Assembly (NCBI GenBank): GCA_023433775.1
Contig: JAEYTY010000042.1
Coordinates: 1 to 64,000, forward strand
Source of the DNA: Pseudomonadota bacterium
GTDB lineage: Bacteria > Pseudomonadota > Alphaproteobacteria > Rhizobiales > Devosiaceae
DNA length: 64,000 bases
Reading direction: 5' to 3'
This document shows, piece by piece, positions 7,973 to 16,744 of this stretch. The stretch's first letter is position 1, and each line of letters opens with the position of its first letter. A program made the translations under genes and the position numbers. A model generated the notes under the pieces. That model worked only from the letters and a program-made list of their open reading frames with translations. It ran no database searches and was not told where the DNA came from.

Positions 7973-9118
7973 GTGGGCGCACTGGACGGCTTGAAAATTG
8001 CCGACTTTTCCTGGGTAGGCGCGGGTCCGCGCTCGACCAAGGATCTGGCCGACAATGGCGCGACCGTCATCAAGATCGAGTCCCGCAAGCGCCTTGACCT
8101 TGGCCGCATGTCGCCGCCCTTTGCCGGCGATCCGAAGAATCCGGACGGCTCGGCCTTCTTCGCCCAGACCAATACGTCCAAGAAAAGCGTCACCATTAAT
8201 CTCTCCGATCCGCGCGGCATCGAGATCGCCAAGAAGCTCGTCGCCTGGGCCGATGTGGTCGTCGAAAATTTCGGCCCCGGCTTCATGGAGCGTATCGGCC
8301 TCAGCTACGACACGCTGAAAGAGATCAAGCCCGACATCATCCTCGCCAGCGTCTCGGTAGCCGGCAAGACGGGGCCGATGGCCGGCTTTCGCGGCTATGG
8401 CAATTCGGCTGCCGCCCATTCCGGTCATGCATGGCTGACCGGCTGGCCGGACCGCGATCCGCATATGCCCCCGCTCGCCTATGGCGATGTGGTCGCGCCC
8501 ATGTTCCTGACCGTCGCCATTCTCGCCGCGCTCGAACATCATGCGCGCACCGGCGAAGGCCAGCATCTAGACATTTCCCAGATCGAGCCCATGGTGCATG
8601 TCGCCGCCGATCTCTATGCCAGCGATGTCGCTGAAAAGACCGGCAATGATGACGCCACCTATCTCGTCCATGGCGCTTTCCCAGCCTCGGGTGATGATCA
8701 ATGGGTCGCCATTGCCGTGGAAACTTCGGCACAGGGCGCGGCGCTGGAGACCGTTCTTGGTCTGGCGTCCGGCGCAGGTCTCGACCCCAACGCCATTGCC
8801 GAAAAGACCGCGCAATTGGACAAGTTCACGCTCTTTGATCGGCTGAGCGCTGTCGGCGTTTCCATCGGCCCGGTGCTGGATGGCAAGGATCTCAACGAAA
8901 GCGCCGAGCTCACCAGCTCGCACCATTTCGTCAAATCCGAACACAAGGTTCTGGGCAAGTCCAACATGCCCGCGCCGCCTTATGCGCTGAGCAAGACGCC
9001 GTGGTCGCTGACCGCAGCGCCGCTCCTTGGCGAACATAATTCCGAAGTCTTCATCGACATGCTGGGCCTCGACGCCGCCGAGATCGATCACCTGATCGCC
9101 GAGGGGGCGCTGGCATGA
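7973..9118 (+). CDS. CaiB/BaiF CoA-transferase, copy 2
   Basis: A family III CoA-transferase of 381 residues beginning VGALDGLKIADFSWVGAGP. The probable catalytic aspartate is in LAYGDVVAPMF near residue 172, followed by the family block ARTGEGQHLDISQIE. GTG 7973 is chosen because GGAGG lies 6 bases upstream (7962-7966) and the product then starts at the normal family position; a GTG at 7937 is less likely. The stop overlaps the start of copy 3 (ATGA). The pair copy 2/copy 3 may act as a heteromer, as in BbsEF-type succinyl-CoA transferases, with this subunit supplying the aspartate. Confidence 0.88.
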   Translation: MGALDGLKIADFSWVGAGPRSTKDLADNGATVIKIESRKRLDLGRMSPPFAGDPKNPDGSAFFAQTNTSKKSVTINLSDPRGIEIAKKLVAWADVVVENFGPGFMERIGLSYDTLKEIKPDIILASVSVAGKTGPMAGFRGYGNSAAAHSGHAWLTGWPDRDPHMPPLAYGDVVAPMFLTVAILAALEHHARTGEGQHLDISQIEPMVHVAADLYASDVAEKTGNDDATYLVHGAFPASGDDQWVAIAVETSAQGAALETVLGLASGAGLDPNAIAEKTAQLDKFTLFDRLSAVGVSIGPVLDGKDLNESAELTSSHHFVKSEHKVLGKSNMPAPPYALSKTPWSLTAAPLLGEHNSEVFIDMLGLDAAEIDHLIAEGALA

Positions 9119-10212
9119 GCATGTTGTCGGGCATTAGGGTTCTGGAAATTTCCGACAGCCTCGTCGATTTCGGCGGGCGTATGCTGGCCGAACTGGGCGC
9201 GGATGTCGTTTCCGTGGTCGCCGATGATGAGCGCGGCGCGGCCCGCGACATTGCCTGGCATCATGGCAAGACGCGTCTTTCCGCCGACAATGGCGCGGCC
9301 ATCAAGGCGCTCGCCGCCAAGGCCGATATCATTCTCGACGGGCAGCGGAATGGCGACCGATTCGACCTTGCCGACATCGCGGCAGCCAATCCGTCCATCA
9401 TCCATATTCGCGTCACACCTTTCAGCCCATCGGGCCCCAATGCCAATCGCCCGGCGACTGACCTGACGCTGTTTGCCCTGTCCGGCCTCATGCATGTGAC
9501 GGGTGAACCCGATCGCGCCCCGCTGAAATTCCCCGGCGAACAGACTTACGCGCTCACCGGCATTCAGGCCGCGACAGCGGCGTTGATGGGCCTTTTTGCC
9601 CGCCGCCGCATCGGCTCTGGCCAGCGCATCGATCTCACTGCCATCAAGAGTGCCACCCTCGCCAATTATCGCGAGGCGGTCATGCATGAATGGACCGGCC
9701 GCATCGGTCGCCGTCGTGGCAATATGCTGGTGCGCGGCAAGACCGGCGTGCGCCAGGTCTGGCCGTGCCTTGATGGCTATGTCACCTGGTCGATGATCGA
9801 CAATCCCTCGATGATGCGCGCCGTGGTCAAGGTCATGGAAGAGCATGGCGTTGCCGGGGAACTCAGCGCCATCGACTGGGACAATACCCTCGTCGCCGAT
9901 ACTGCGCAGGACATCATCGACCGCTGGCAGGGCGTCGTCGAAGCCTTCTTTGCCAGCCAGACCAAGGCGGCGCTGGGCAAGTGGTCGCTGGAACGCGGCT
10001 GGGGCCTTTCGGTCATTCACGACCCGAAGGATGTGCGCGAAAATGATCATCTTCGCGCCCGTGGCCTCTTCGTGCCGGTCACCGATGAAGCCAGCGGCAA
10101 GTCGTTCAATGTTCCTGGTCCGCTTTTCCATTCAGCCGTCATGGATGCGCCGCCCCGCGTGCTGAAAACGCCGGTGCCTGCCGCGCAATTTACCGGGTGG
10201 GACGCAGCATGA
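9115..10212 (+). CDS. CaiB/BaiF-family protein, copy 3, apparently lacking the catalytic aspartate
   Basis: A 365-residue family III CoA-transferase homologue (MLSGIRVLEISDSLVDFGGRMLAELGADVV at the N-terminus). Where active members have an aspartate before the hydrophobic helix, this protein reads PGEQTYALTGIQAATAAL, followed by the usual IGSGQRIDLTAIKSA. The nucleophile therefore seems to be missing. Non-catalytic partners are known in heteromeric family III enzymes (BbsEF type), which fits its coupling to copy 2 by ATGA on one side and to copy 4 by ATGA on the other. The N-terminal segment also lacks the AGP signature common in active copies. Confidence 0.82.
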   Translation: MSMLSGIRVLEISDSLVDFGGRMLAELGADVVSVVADDERGAARDIAWHHGKTRLSADNGAAIKALAAKADIILDGQRNGDRFDLADIAAANPSIIHIRVTPFSPSGPNANRPATDLTLFALSGLMHVTGEPDRAPLKFPGEQTYALTGIQAATAALMGLFARRRIGSGQRIDLTAIKSATLANYREAVMHEWTGRIGRRRGNMLVRGKTGVRQVWPCLDGYVTWSMIDNPSMMRAVVKVMEEHGVAGELSAIDWDNTLVADTAQDIIDRWQGVVEAFFASQTKAALGKWSLERGWGLSVIHDPKDVRENDHLRARGLFVPVTDEASGKSFNVPGPLFHSAVMDAPPRVLKTPVPAAQFTGWDAA

Positions 10213-11381
10213 GCGGCGCGCTTTCGGGTCTCAGGATCATCGATTTTTCCCGCCTGCTGCCCGGGCCTTATTGCTCCTGGCTCCTGGCCGATATGGGCGC
10301 TGACGTCATTCGCATCGAGAACCCGCGCGAGATCGCCAAGCAGGCGCAGGTGTTCGGCTGGGACCGGCTCGATGACAACGCCCGCCTCGCCCTGCGCGAA
10401 ACCGATATCCTGGCCCGCAACAAGCGCTCGGTCATGCTCGACATTGGCGATCCCGAAGCGCAGGCTTCCATCAAGGCGCTGATTGCCGGGGCCGATATCG
10501 TCATCGAGGATTATCGCCCCGGCGTGCTCGCCGGGCTTGGCCTCGGCTATGAGGATTTGAAAAAGGACAATCCGGGGCTGATCTATACCAGCCTTACCCT
10601 TTGCGGGCAGACCGGCCCCTACCGCGACAAGCCGGGGCACGACCCGGTCGCCCTCTCGATTGCGGGCGTGCAGTCGCGGATTGGCGAAAATCCCGATGAG
10701 CCCAGCTTCTCCGGCATTCCGGCAGCCGATGTCATCACCGGCACCCACGCTGCCTTTGCCACGCTTGCCGCCGTGCAACAGCGCCATGCGACCGATCTCG
10801 GCCAGCATGTCGATGTGGCCATGAGCGATTGCTCGATGGCGCTGCTGGTCAATGTGCTGTCGCGCAATCCCGATATTTCGACCATCCCGCCGCGCGGCAC
10901 CCGCCGGGCCGATATGGGGCTCTGGCGCACACGCGACGGCAAGTTCATCTGCACAACCGATATGGAGCCGCGCTATTGGCGCAGCTTCTGCGACGTGGTG
11001 GGTCGCCCTGACTTCGCGCCGCTGCAGAATGACATTTCCCGTCGTCCTGAAATCCGCGCCGCGCTGGAGGAGATTTTTGCCCAGCGCGACCAGGCCGAGT
11101 GGCTGACCATTCTGGAAAAGGCCGGAACGCAGTTTGCCCCGGTCTATGACATCGGCGAAGCCCTGGCCGATCCACACAATATCGCCCGCGGCATGGTGGT
11201 GACACCGGCTGCACCATCAGGGCGCGAAGTCCGGCAGATCGGTCAACCAGTCAGGCTGGGCGGGCAGGAGACGCATATCCGCAATCTGGGCCACGCGCCC
11301 GGCGCGGACACCGAGGCGGTTCTGGCCGAACTTGCTCAGGGGCGCGGACTGAAAAGGCCGTTTACCGGGGTGGATGCATAG
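10209..11381 (+). CDS. CaiB/BaiF CoA-transferase, copy 4
   Basis: A 390-residue family III CoA-transferase with classical motifs: LSGLRIIDFSRLLPGPYCSWLLADMGADVIRIE, VIEDYRPGVL near residue 100, and a probable catalytic aspartate in IPAADVITGTHAAFATL near 175, followed by DLGQHVDVAMSD. ATG 10209 overlaps the previous stop (ATGA). An upstream in-frame start at 10197 would add four residues. It closes the coupled run 7973-11381; the TRAP transporter genes follow after a 45-base gap and may be co-transcribed. Substrate unknown. Confidence 0.9.
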   Translation: MSGALSGLRIIDFSRLLPGPYCSWLLADMGADVIRIENPREIAKQAQVFGWDRLDDNARLALRETDILARNKRSVMLDIGDPEAQASIKALIAGADIVIEDYRPGVLAGLGLGYEDLKKDNPGLIYTSLTLCGQTGPYRDKPGHDPVALSIAGVQSRIGENPDEPSFSGIPAADVITGTHAAFATLAAVQQRHATDLGQHVDVAMSDCSMALLVNVLSRNPDISTIPPRGTRRADMGLWRTRDGKFICTTDMEPRYWRSFCDVVGRPDFAPLQNDISRRPEIRAALEEIFAQRDQAEWLTILEKAGTQFAPVYDIGEALADPHNIARGMVVTPAAPSGREVRQIGQPVRLGGQETHIRNLGHAPGADTEAVLAELAQGRGLKRPFTGVDA

Positions 11382-11426
11382 GAGAAGGCATCCAGTCCAT
11401 CGCTTGGTTCTACTAGGGAGGAGAAC

Positions 11427-12440
11427 GTGACTATGAATTCATTGAAGATTGCACTGGCTGCAATTGCGGGCTTCGGGCTTATGTCCGGCGCGCTGATCGC
11501 AGCAGAATTCGAGCTGACCTATTCCACCACCTATTCGCCGACCCATCCTTACGGTAAGGCCGACGAGCAGTGGATTGAGCGCATTCACGAGCAGACCGAG
11601 GGCCGCGTCAATATCACGGCCTTCTGGGGCGGTTCGCTCATCACCAGCCGCGAAGGCATTGACGAGCTCAATGCCGGCGTGGCCGACATGGCCTATATCG
11701 CGCCGATCTATGCAAGCTCGGGCTATGACCTCAACCGTCTGACGCCGCAGTTTTTCTACGGCTATGACGATGCGCTGATGGTCCTCAAGGTCTATCAGGA
11801 TCTCTGGAACGAATACCCGCAATATGCCGAGGAACTCGGCGGGGCGCAGGTGCTCGGCTACAATGTCGGCACGCCGATGCATCTGATGCTGCGTGAAAAG
11901 CCTTTCGTGCAGCTCTCCGATCTCCAGGGTCTGCGTATCCGCTCCGCCGTCGACTATATCGGCGCGCTCACCGCAGCCGGTGCCGAAGGCGTCACCATGC
12001 CAATGACCGACACCTATCCCTCGCTGCAGCGCGGCGTGCTCGATGGTGTGATCGCACCCTATGAAGCCCTGCGTTCGCTGAGCTTTGCCGAAGTCATCAA
12101 ATACTATTCCGAGCTGCCGCACAGCCGTGGCGCCTATCCCTCGCGCGCCATCAATGCCGATGCATGGGCCGGCCTGCCGGAAGACATCCAGCAGGTGTTC
12201 CTCGACAATATCGACTGGCTGACCCAGGCGACCTACGATTATGCACAGGAAGCCGAAGATGCCGGTCGCGCCTATGGCGTGGAAAAGGGCGTGACCTTCA
12301 ACACGGTCTCATCCGAGGTTATCGGTGAATATTCCGCCGCCTTCGAGCCGGCTGCCCGCGAAACTGCGGCCCAGCTTGACGCCATGGGTCTGCCGGGCAC
12401 GGAAGTGCACGACAAGATCCGTGCCGCTCTCGGACAGTAA
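11427..12440 (+). CDS. TRAP transporter substrate-binding protein, DctP family
   Basis: The periplasmic receptor of a TRAP system (337 residues). A signal peptide with a hydrophobic core (residues 5-25) should be cut near LIAA. The mature part begins EFELTYSTTYSPTHPYGKADEQWIERIHEQTEGRVNI, and the DctP block LSDLQGLRIRSAVDYIGALTAAGAEGVTMPM is near residue 165; the arginine there is the usual carboxylate ligand. GTG 11427 lies 5 bases after GGAGG (11417-11421); ATG 11433 is an equally good start. A hairpin follows, then the small and large permease genes. It probably imports the organic acid used by the CoA-transferase cluster. Confidence 0.93.
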   Translation: MTMNSLKIALAAIAGFGLMSGALIAAEFELTYSTTYSPTHPYGKADEQWIERIHEQTEGRVNITAFWGGSLITSREGIDELNAGVADMAYIAPIYASSGYDLNRLTPQFFYGYDDALMVLKVYQDLWNEYPQYAEELGGAQVLGYNVGTPMHLMLREKPFVQLSDLQGLRIRSAVDYIGALTAAGAEGVTMPMTDTYPSLQRGVLDGVIAPYEALRSLSFAEVIKYYSELPHSRGAYPSRAINADAWAGLPEDIQQVFLDNIDWLTQATYDYAQEAEDAGRAYGVEKGVTFNTVSSEVIGEYSAAFEPAARETAAQLDAMGLPGTEVHDKIRAALGQ

Positions 12441-12457
12441 ATTAGAGAAGTCCCCGA

Positions 12458-12489
12458 CCGCCGCCGTCCTCTAAAGGGACGTGCGGCGG
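12458..12489 (+). other. GC-rich hairpin between dctP and dctQ
   Basis: CCGCCGC (12458-12464) pairs with GCGGCGG (12483-12489), with an inner GTCCT/AGGGAC stem. There is no T-run. Its position suits a partial terminator or mRNA-stabilising hairpin that lowers permease output relative to the binding protein. Confidence 0.65.
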
Positions 12490-12512
12490 ATCGCCTGGAG
12501 GTGGGCAATCCA

Positions 12513-13025
12513 ATGCAAACTATTGATACTGTCTTGCGCAAGATATGTGCCGCCGTCGGGGTGCTGGGCATCCTTGCCATCATCAGCCTGATGCTTCTCA
12601 CGGTGGTCACGGTGATCTTTCGGGCCCTTCACATTGCGTTTCCGGGCACCTATTCGCTCGCAGAGCTCCTGCTGATCCCGGCGATAAGCATCTCGCTCGC
12701 CTATGCCGCCATGCACAATGAACACACGCGCGCTGTGCTCTTCGTCGACCGCATCAGGAATGATCGCCTGCGTCTGGGCATCCACGGCGCCATGCTGATC
12801 CTGGGCTCCCTGTTCTGGGTCACCGTCGCCTGGGCCACCATTCGTGAGGCCATTCGCCGTGGGGCCCAAAACGAATTGTCGCCCATCATCAATGTTCCTG
12901 TCGCGCCGTTCCGGTGGTCCATGGCGCTGGCAATCGTGCTCTTCTGCGTCGTTCTGGTCTGGCAGGGTTTCAAGCTCCTGCGCGGCATTCCGGCTGATGA
13001 CGAACCCGCAAACCTGGATTCCTGA
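12513..13025 (+). CDS. TRAP transporter small permease, DctQ family
   Basis: A four-span membrane protein of 170 residues. Hydrophobic segments lie near residues 10-32, 45-62, 87-107 and 126-147, and the middle loop contains the family's HVRV-like element (MHNEHTRAVLFVDR). It associates with the large permease at 13029. GTG 12501 is in frame, but ATG 12513 follows TGGAGGTG (12496-12502) at better spacing. The next gene starts 3 bases after the stop. Confidence 0.88.
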   Translation: MQTIDTVLRKICAAVGVLGILAIISLMLLTVVTVIFRALHIAFPGTYSLAELLLIPAISISLAYAAMHNEHTRAVLFVDRIRNDRLRLGIHGAMLILGSLFWVTVAWATIREAIRRGAQNELSPIINVPVAPFRWSMALAIVLFCVVLVWQGFKLLRGIPADDEPANLDS

Positions 13026-13028
13026 GCC

Positions 13029-14324
13029 ATGTCATCTGTAACCATCGGCTTTGCCGGACTCGCCATTCTTTTCACCGTCATCGGCTTCGGAATGCCCATT
13101 GGCTTTGCCATGGGTCTCGTTGGCTTTGCCGGCTTTGCCTTTCTGGTCAGCTTCGATGCCGCCATTGTGCGCGTCGGGGTCACCACATTCAGCCTGGCTA
13201 CCAATCACGCCATCGGCACGGTGCCGCTTTTCCTCTTCATGGCCCATCTCCTCTTTGCAGCGGGGATAGGGAGCGCCCTGTTTGATTTCGCGTCCAAATG
13301 GGTCGGCCGCCGCCGTGGGGGCCTCGCCATGGCAACCATTGGTGCTTCGGCCGGCTTTGCTTCGGTCAATGCATCGAGCCTGGCCACCACCGCCACCATG
13401 GGCCTCGTCGCCCTGCCCGAAATGCGCAAGCACAAATATGACACGGCCCTGGCATCGGGAAGCGTCGTGGCAGGCGGCACCATCGGCTCGCTGATCCCGC
13501 CATCGGGCATGTTCATCATCTATGGCATTCTCACCGAAACCTCGATCGGCAAGATGTTTGCCGCGGGCATCGTCCCGGGCATTCTGCTGGCCCTGTTCTA
13601 TATGATCGTCATCGCCGTCTGGTGCCGTCTTGATCCCAATGCCGGGCCGCGCGGGCCAAAATATTCGATGAAGGAAAAGCTCGCGAGCTTTGGCAAGATC
13701 GGGGAAGTGGTAGCGCTGTTTGCGCTGGTCATGGGCGGCATTATCGCGGGCTGGTTCACGCCAACCGAGGCAGGTGCCATCGGTTCCGCAGGTGCGTTGC
13801 TCATCGCCATCGTGCGTCGCCGTCTGACGGTAGAAAGCGCCAAGACCGCCATCTATTCGACGCTCAAGACCACGGGCATGATCTTCGGCATCCTCTTCGG
13901 GGCCATGGTTTTCAATAGCTTCATCACGGCCAGCACCATTCCGCTGCATATCGTCAATTTCGTCACCGAAGGCGGCTTCTCGCCCATGGTGGTGCTGCTG
14001 ATGATCCTCTTGGTCTATTTCTTCCTGGGCATGATCCTTGATGCTTCAGCCATGATGACGCTGACCATCCCGCTTTTCTTCCCGCTGGTCACCACGCTCG
14101 GCTTTGATGCCGTTCTCTTCGGTGTCCTCGTGGTGCGCATGACGGAGATCGCCTTGCTCACGCCGCCGGTGGGGATGAACGTTTATGTGCTCTCTGGCAT
14201 AGCCAAGGACATAAAACTCACCACCATCTTCCGGGGTGCGTTCCCGTTCGTGAGCGCGGACGTTCTGCATGTGGCCATGCTCATCGCCTTCCCTGTGCTG
14301 GTGCTCTGGCTGCCGAACCTATGA
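13029..14324 (+). CDS. TRAP transporter large permease, DctM family
   Basis: The 431-residue transport subunit with about 12 hydrophobic segments. Family motifs include MPIGFAMGLVG near the N-terminus, TIGASAGFASVNASSLATTATMG near 105, the SLIPPSGMFIIYG motif near 155, FTPTEAGAIG near 240 and LTPPVGMNVYV near 380. It works with DctQ (12513) and DctP (11427) as a sodium- or proton-coupled importer. The stop overlaps the MFS gene start (ATGA). Confidence 0.95.
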   Translation: MSSVTIGFAGLAILFTVIGFGMPIGFAMGLVGFAGFAFLVSFDAAIVRVGVTTFSLATNHAIGTVPLFLFMAHLLFAAGIGSALFDFASKWVGRRRGGLAMATIGASAGFASVNASSLATTATMGLVALPEMRKHKYDTALASGSVVAGGTIGSLIPPSGMFIIYGILTETSIGKMFAAGIVPGILLALFYMIVIAVWCRLDPNAGPRGPKYSMKEKLASFGKIGEVVALFALVMGGIIAGWFTPTEAGAIGSAGALLIAIVRRRLTVESAKTAIYSTLKTTGMIFGILFGAMVFNSFITASTIPLHIVNFVTEGGFSPMVVLLMILLVYFFLGMILDASAMMTLTIPLFFPLVTTLGFDAVLFGVLVVRMTEIALLTPPVGMNVYVLSGIAKDIKLTTIFRGAFPFVSADVLHVAMLIAFPVLVLWLPNL

Positions 14325-15520
14325 CCACGCCCAAACTTGCGCGCTGGGGGTTGGTTTCAACCACCGGCGTGCTCACCGGTTTCGGGCATGGCTTTGCCGC
14401 TTTCGCGGTGTCGGCCTTGCTCAAGCCTCTGGCGCTTGACCTCGATACAGGGCGTGGCGTCGTTTCCACGGCCATCGGTCTGGGCCGGCTGGTATCGGGC
14501 CTTGCCTCGCCCACCATTGGCAGGATCACCGACGCCAACGGCCCGCGCCTGATTGTCATGGCAGGCATGGTGGTGTCTGCCATCGGGCTCTTCCTACTGG
14601 CCTTCATCCGCTCCGAGATCGAGCTTTATCTCGTCTGGTCACTGGTCTTTTCCGTTGGCATAGCCGCCGGGTTCACCGTGGCGCTGGATAAGCTGGTCGT
14701 TGCCAGCATGGTGGAAAATCGCGGCATGGCGCTGGCCGTGCGGTTTTCCATTTCGGCAGTCGTCGCCACGCTGATCGTGCCGCTCGTTACCATCATGATC
14801 GAGCAGATCGGCTGGCGTTATACCTGCATCGTCTGGGGCGGCATCATCCTGCTGCTGCTGCCCATTCCCTATTTCTTTTTCCACACAGAAAAGAGCCTGC
14901 CCAAGTCATCGCCGGACAACGCAAATCCGGACGTTGCCGTGGCGCGCCCCATTTTGCGCCAGCCAAAATTCTGGATTATCGCCGCCGCACTCGCCGCCCA
15001 GGCCTCGGTGACCGCAGGCCTGTCGATCCACCTCGTCGCCATGATGACCGATTTCGGCCTCGACGCCGTATTTGCGGCAACGCTCTTTGGCGGCATGGTG
15101 CTGCTCACCGTGCCGGTACGCCTCCTGGCTGGCTATATCGCCGACCATATCGCGCCGGCAAAGCTGCCTTTTGTGCTGGGTGCACTTCTGGTTGCCGAAG
15201 GGCTGGCCATTGGCTGCTTTGCGCTGGCCCCGGGCTTTGGCACTATGCTGGTCGTCACCGCTGCGCTGGGCATTGCAGCGGGCGCGCCCATGGTGCTCGT
15301 TCTGGTGCTGTGCAGCGAAATATTCGGCCAGACGGGCTTCGCCACCGTGCAGGGCAATCTGATGATGGTGCAGGTTCCGGGCACCATGATGGCCCCGATC
15401 ATTGCCGGCTATGTCTATGACTTTACCGGCAGCTATGTCGGCGTGGTCGCCGGCTTCGCATTGCTGCTGATTGCCGGCGGCCTCCCGCTCGGCCTCTTGC
15501 GGCCTGCCTCAGAGGCATAG
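14321..15520 (+). CDS. MFS transporter, monocarboxylate/oxalate-formate antiporter-like
   Basis: A 399-residue protein with about 12 membrane spans in two halves, separated by a polar loop near residues 190-210 (EKSLPKSSPDNANPD). GRLVSGLASPTIGRITDANGPR near residue 47 is the MFS loop-2/3 motif. The family (UhpT/OFA-like branch) moves mono- or dicarboxylates. Coupling to the TRAP genes through ATGA makes it a second carrier for the same or a related acid, or an exporter of a product. It ends 17 bases from the convergent pcaF. Confidence 0.85.
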   Translation: MTTPKLARWGLVSTTGVLTGFGHGFAAFAVSALLKPLALDLDTGRGVVSTAIGLGRLVSGLASPTIGRITDANGPRLIVMAGMVVSAIGLFLLAFIRSEIELYLVWSLVFSVGIAAGFTVALDKLVVASMVENRGMALAVRFSISAVVATLIVPLVTIMIEQIGWRYTCIVWGGIILLLLPIPYFFFHTEKSLPKSSPDNANPDVAVARPILRQPKFWIIAAALAAQASVTAGLSIHLVAMMTDFGLDAVFAATLFGGMVLLTVPVRLLAGYIADHIAPAKLPFVLGALLVAEGLAIGCFALAPGFGTMLVVTAALGIAAGAPMVLVLVLCSEIFGQTGFATVQGNLMMVQVPGTMMAPIIAGYVYDFTGSYVGVVAGFALLLIAGGLPLGLLRPASEA

Positions 15521-15524
15521 GCGC

Positions 15525-15560
15525 TGGCGCTGGGCTGCTAGCCCACCGCCTCCAGCGCCA
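15525..15560. other. Inverted repeat at the convergent MFS/pcaF junction
   Basis: TGGCGCTGG (15525-15533) is repeated inverted as CCAGCGCCA (15552-15560), with a nested GGGC/GCCC pair. It straddles the pcaF stop codon. With no T-run it is only a possible bidirectional terminator. Confidence 0.4.
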
Positions 15561-16743
15561 CTGCGATCCCCTGGCCAACGCCGATGCACATGGTGGCCAG
15601 CGCCCGCTTCTTGCCGGACAGGCTCAGCTCCAGCGCTGCCGTACCGGCAATGCGCGCCCCGCTCATGCCGAGCGGATGACCGAGCGCAATCGCACCGCCA
15701 TTGGGGTTCACGCGCGCGTCGTCCTCGGCAATGCCCAGTTCGTGCAGCACGGCGATGCCCTGGCTGGCAAAAGCCTCGTTGAGTTCATAGACGTCGAAAT
15801 CGGCCTTTGTCAGGCCAAGGCGCGCGAACAGTTTCTGCGTGGCCGGGGCAGGGCCAATGCCCATGATGCGCGGTGGTACGCCCGCCGTTGCCCCGCCCAG
15901 AATGCGCGCAATCGGGGTCAGGCCGTGTTTCTTGATCGCGGCTTCCGAGGCGATGATCAGCGCCGCCGCCCCGTCATTGACGCCCGAGGCATTGCCCGCC
16001 GTCACCGAACCATCGGCAAAGAGCGGGCGGAGCTTGGCCAGCGTTTCGACAGTCGTGCCGGCGCGCGGATGCTCGTCCTTGTCGACAACGATGGCATCGC
16101 CCTTTTTCTGCGGAATGGTCACCGGGGTGATTTCCTTGCCCAGCCGCCCGTTCTGCTGTGCGGCCACGGCCTTGTCCTGGCTGCGCACGGCGAATTCGTC
16201 CTGCGCCTCACGGCTCACATTAAATTCGCGCGCCACGTTCTCGCCGGTCTCGGGCATGGAATCGGTGCCATGGAGCTTGTCCATACGCGGATTGATGAAG
16301 CGCCAGCCGATGGTCGTGTCATAAATCTCGGCATTGCGCGAAAAGGCGGTCTCGGCCTTGGGCATGACGAAAGGCGCGCGGCTCATCGATTCCGCGCCGC
16401 CTGCGATAACGAGGTCGGCTTCACCCGACTTGATGGCCCGCGCCGCCGTGATCACCGCATCCATGCCCGAACCGCAGAGCCGGTTCATGGTGGTGCCGGT
16501 AATGCCCACCGGCAATCCGGCCAGCAGCAGGCTCATGCGGGCAATATTGCGGTTGTCTTCGCCCGCGCCATTGGCATTGCCGAAGATCACGTCGTCGACC
16601 GCGTCCCAGTCGAGCCGGCCATTGCGTGCCGCCAGCGCCATCAGCGGAATGGCGCCGAGATCATCGGGGCGGATAGAGGACAACGCGCCGCCAAAGCGGC
16701 CAATGGGGGTGCGGATATAGTCGCAGATATAAGCGTCAGCCAT
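15538..16743 (-). CDS. pcaF: 3-oxoadipyl-CoA thiolase PcaF
   Basis: The last step of the beta-ketoadipate pathway: 3-oxoadipyl-CoA plus CoA gives succinyl-CoA and acetyl-CoA. At 401 residues it has the family length. It shows the thiolase active-site set: nucleophile cysteine in MNRLCGSGMDAV near residue 90, NGGAIALGHPLGMSGAR near 345 and the second cysteine in MCIGVGQG near 387. It starts MADAYICDYIRTPIGRFGGALSSIRPDDL, characteristic of PcaF. A longer start at 16785 is possible but overlaps pcaJ. Only one base separates it from the pcaJ stop, so pcaIJF is a single operon. Next to PcaIJ the PcaF assignment is more likely than a general acetyl-CoA acetyltransferase. Confidence 0.92.
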   Translation of the reverse strand: MADAYICDYIRTPIGRFGGALSSIRPDDLGAIPLMALAARNGRLDWDAVDDVIFGNANGAGEDNRNIARMSLLLAGLPVGITGTTMNRLCGSGMDAVITAARAIKSGEADLVIAGGAESMSRAPFVMPKAETAFSRNAEIYDTTIGWRFINPRMDKLHGTDSMPETGENVAREFNVSREAQDEFAVRSQDKAVAAQQNGRLGKEITPVTIPQKKGDAIVVDKDEHPRAGTTVETLAKLRPLFADGSVTAGNASGVNDGAAALIIASEAAIKKHGLTPIARILGGATAGVPPRIMGIGPAPATQKLFARLGLTKADFDVYELNEAFASQGIAVLHELGIAEDDARVNPNGGAIALGHPLGMSGARIAGTAALELSLSGKKRALATMCIGVGQGIAVALEAVG

Positions 16744-16744
16744 T

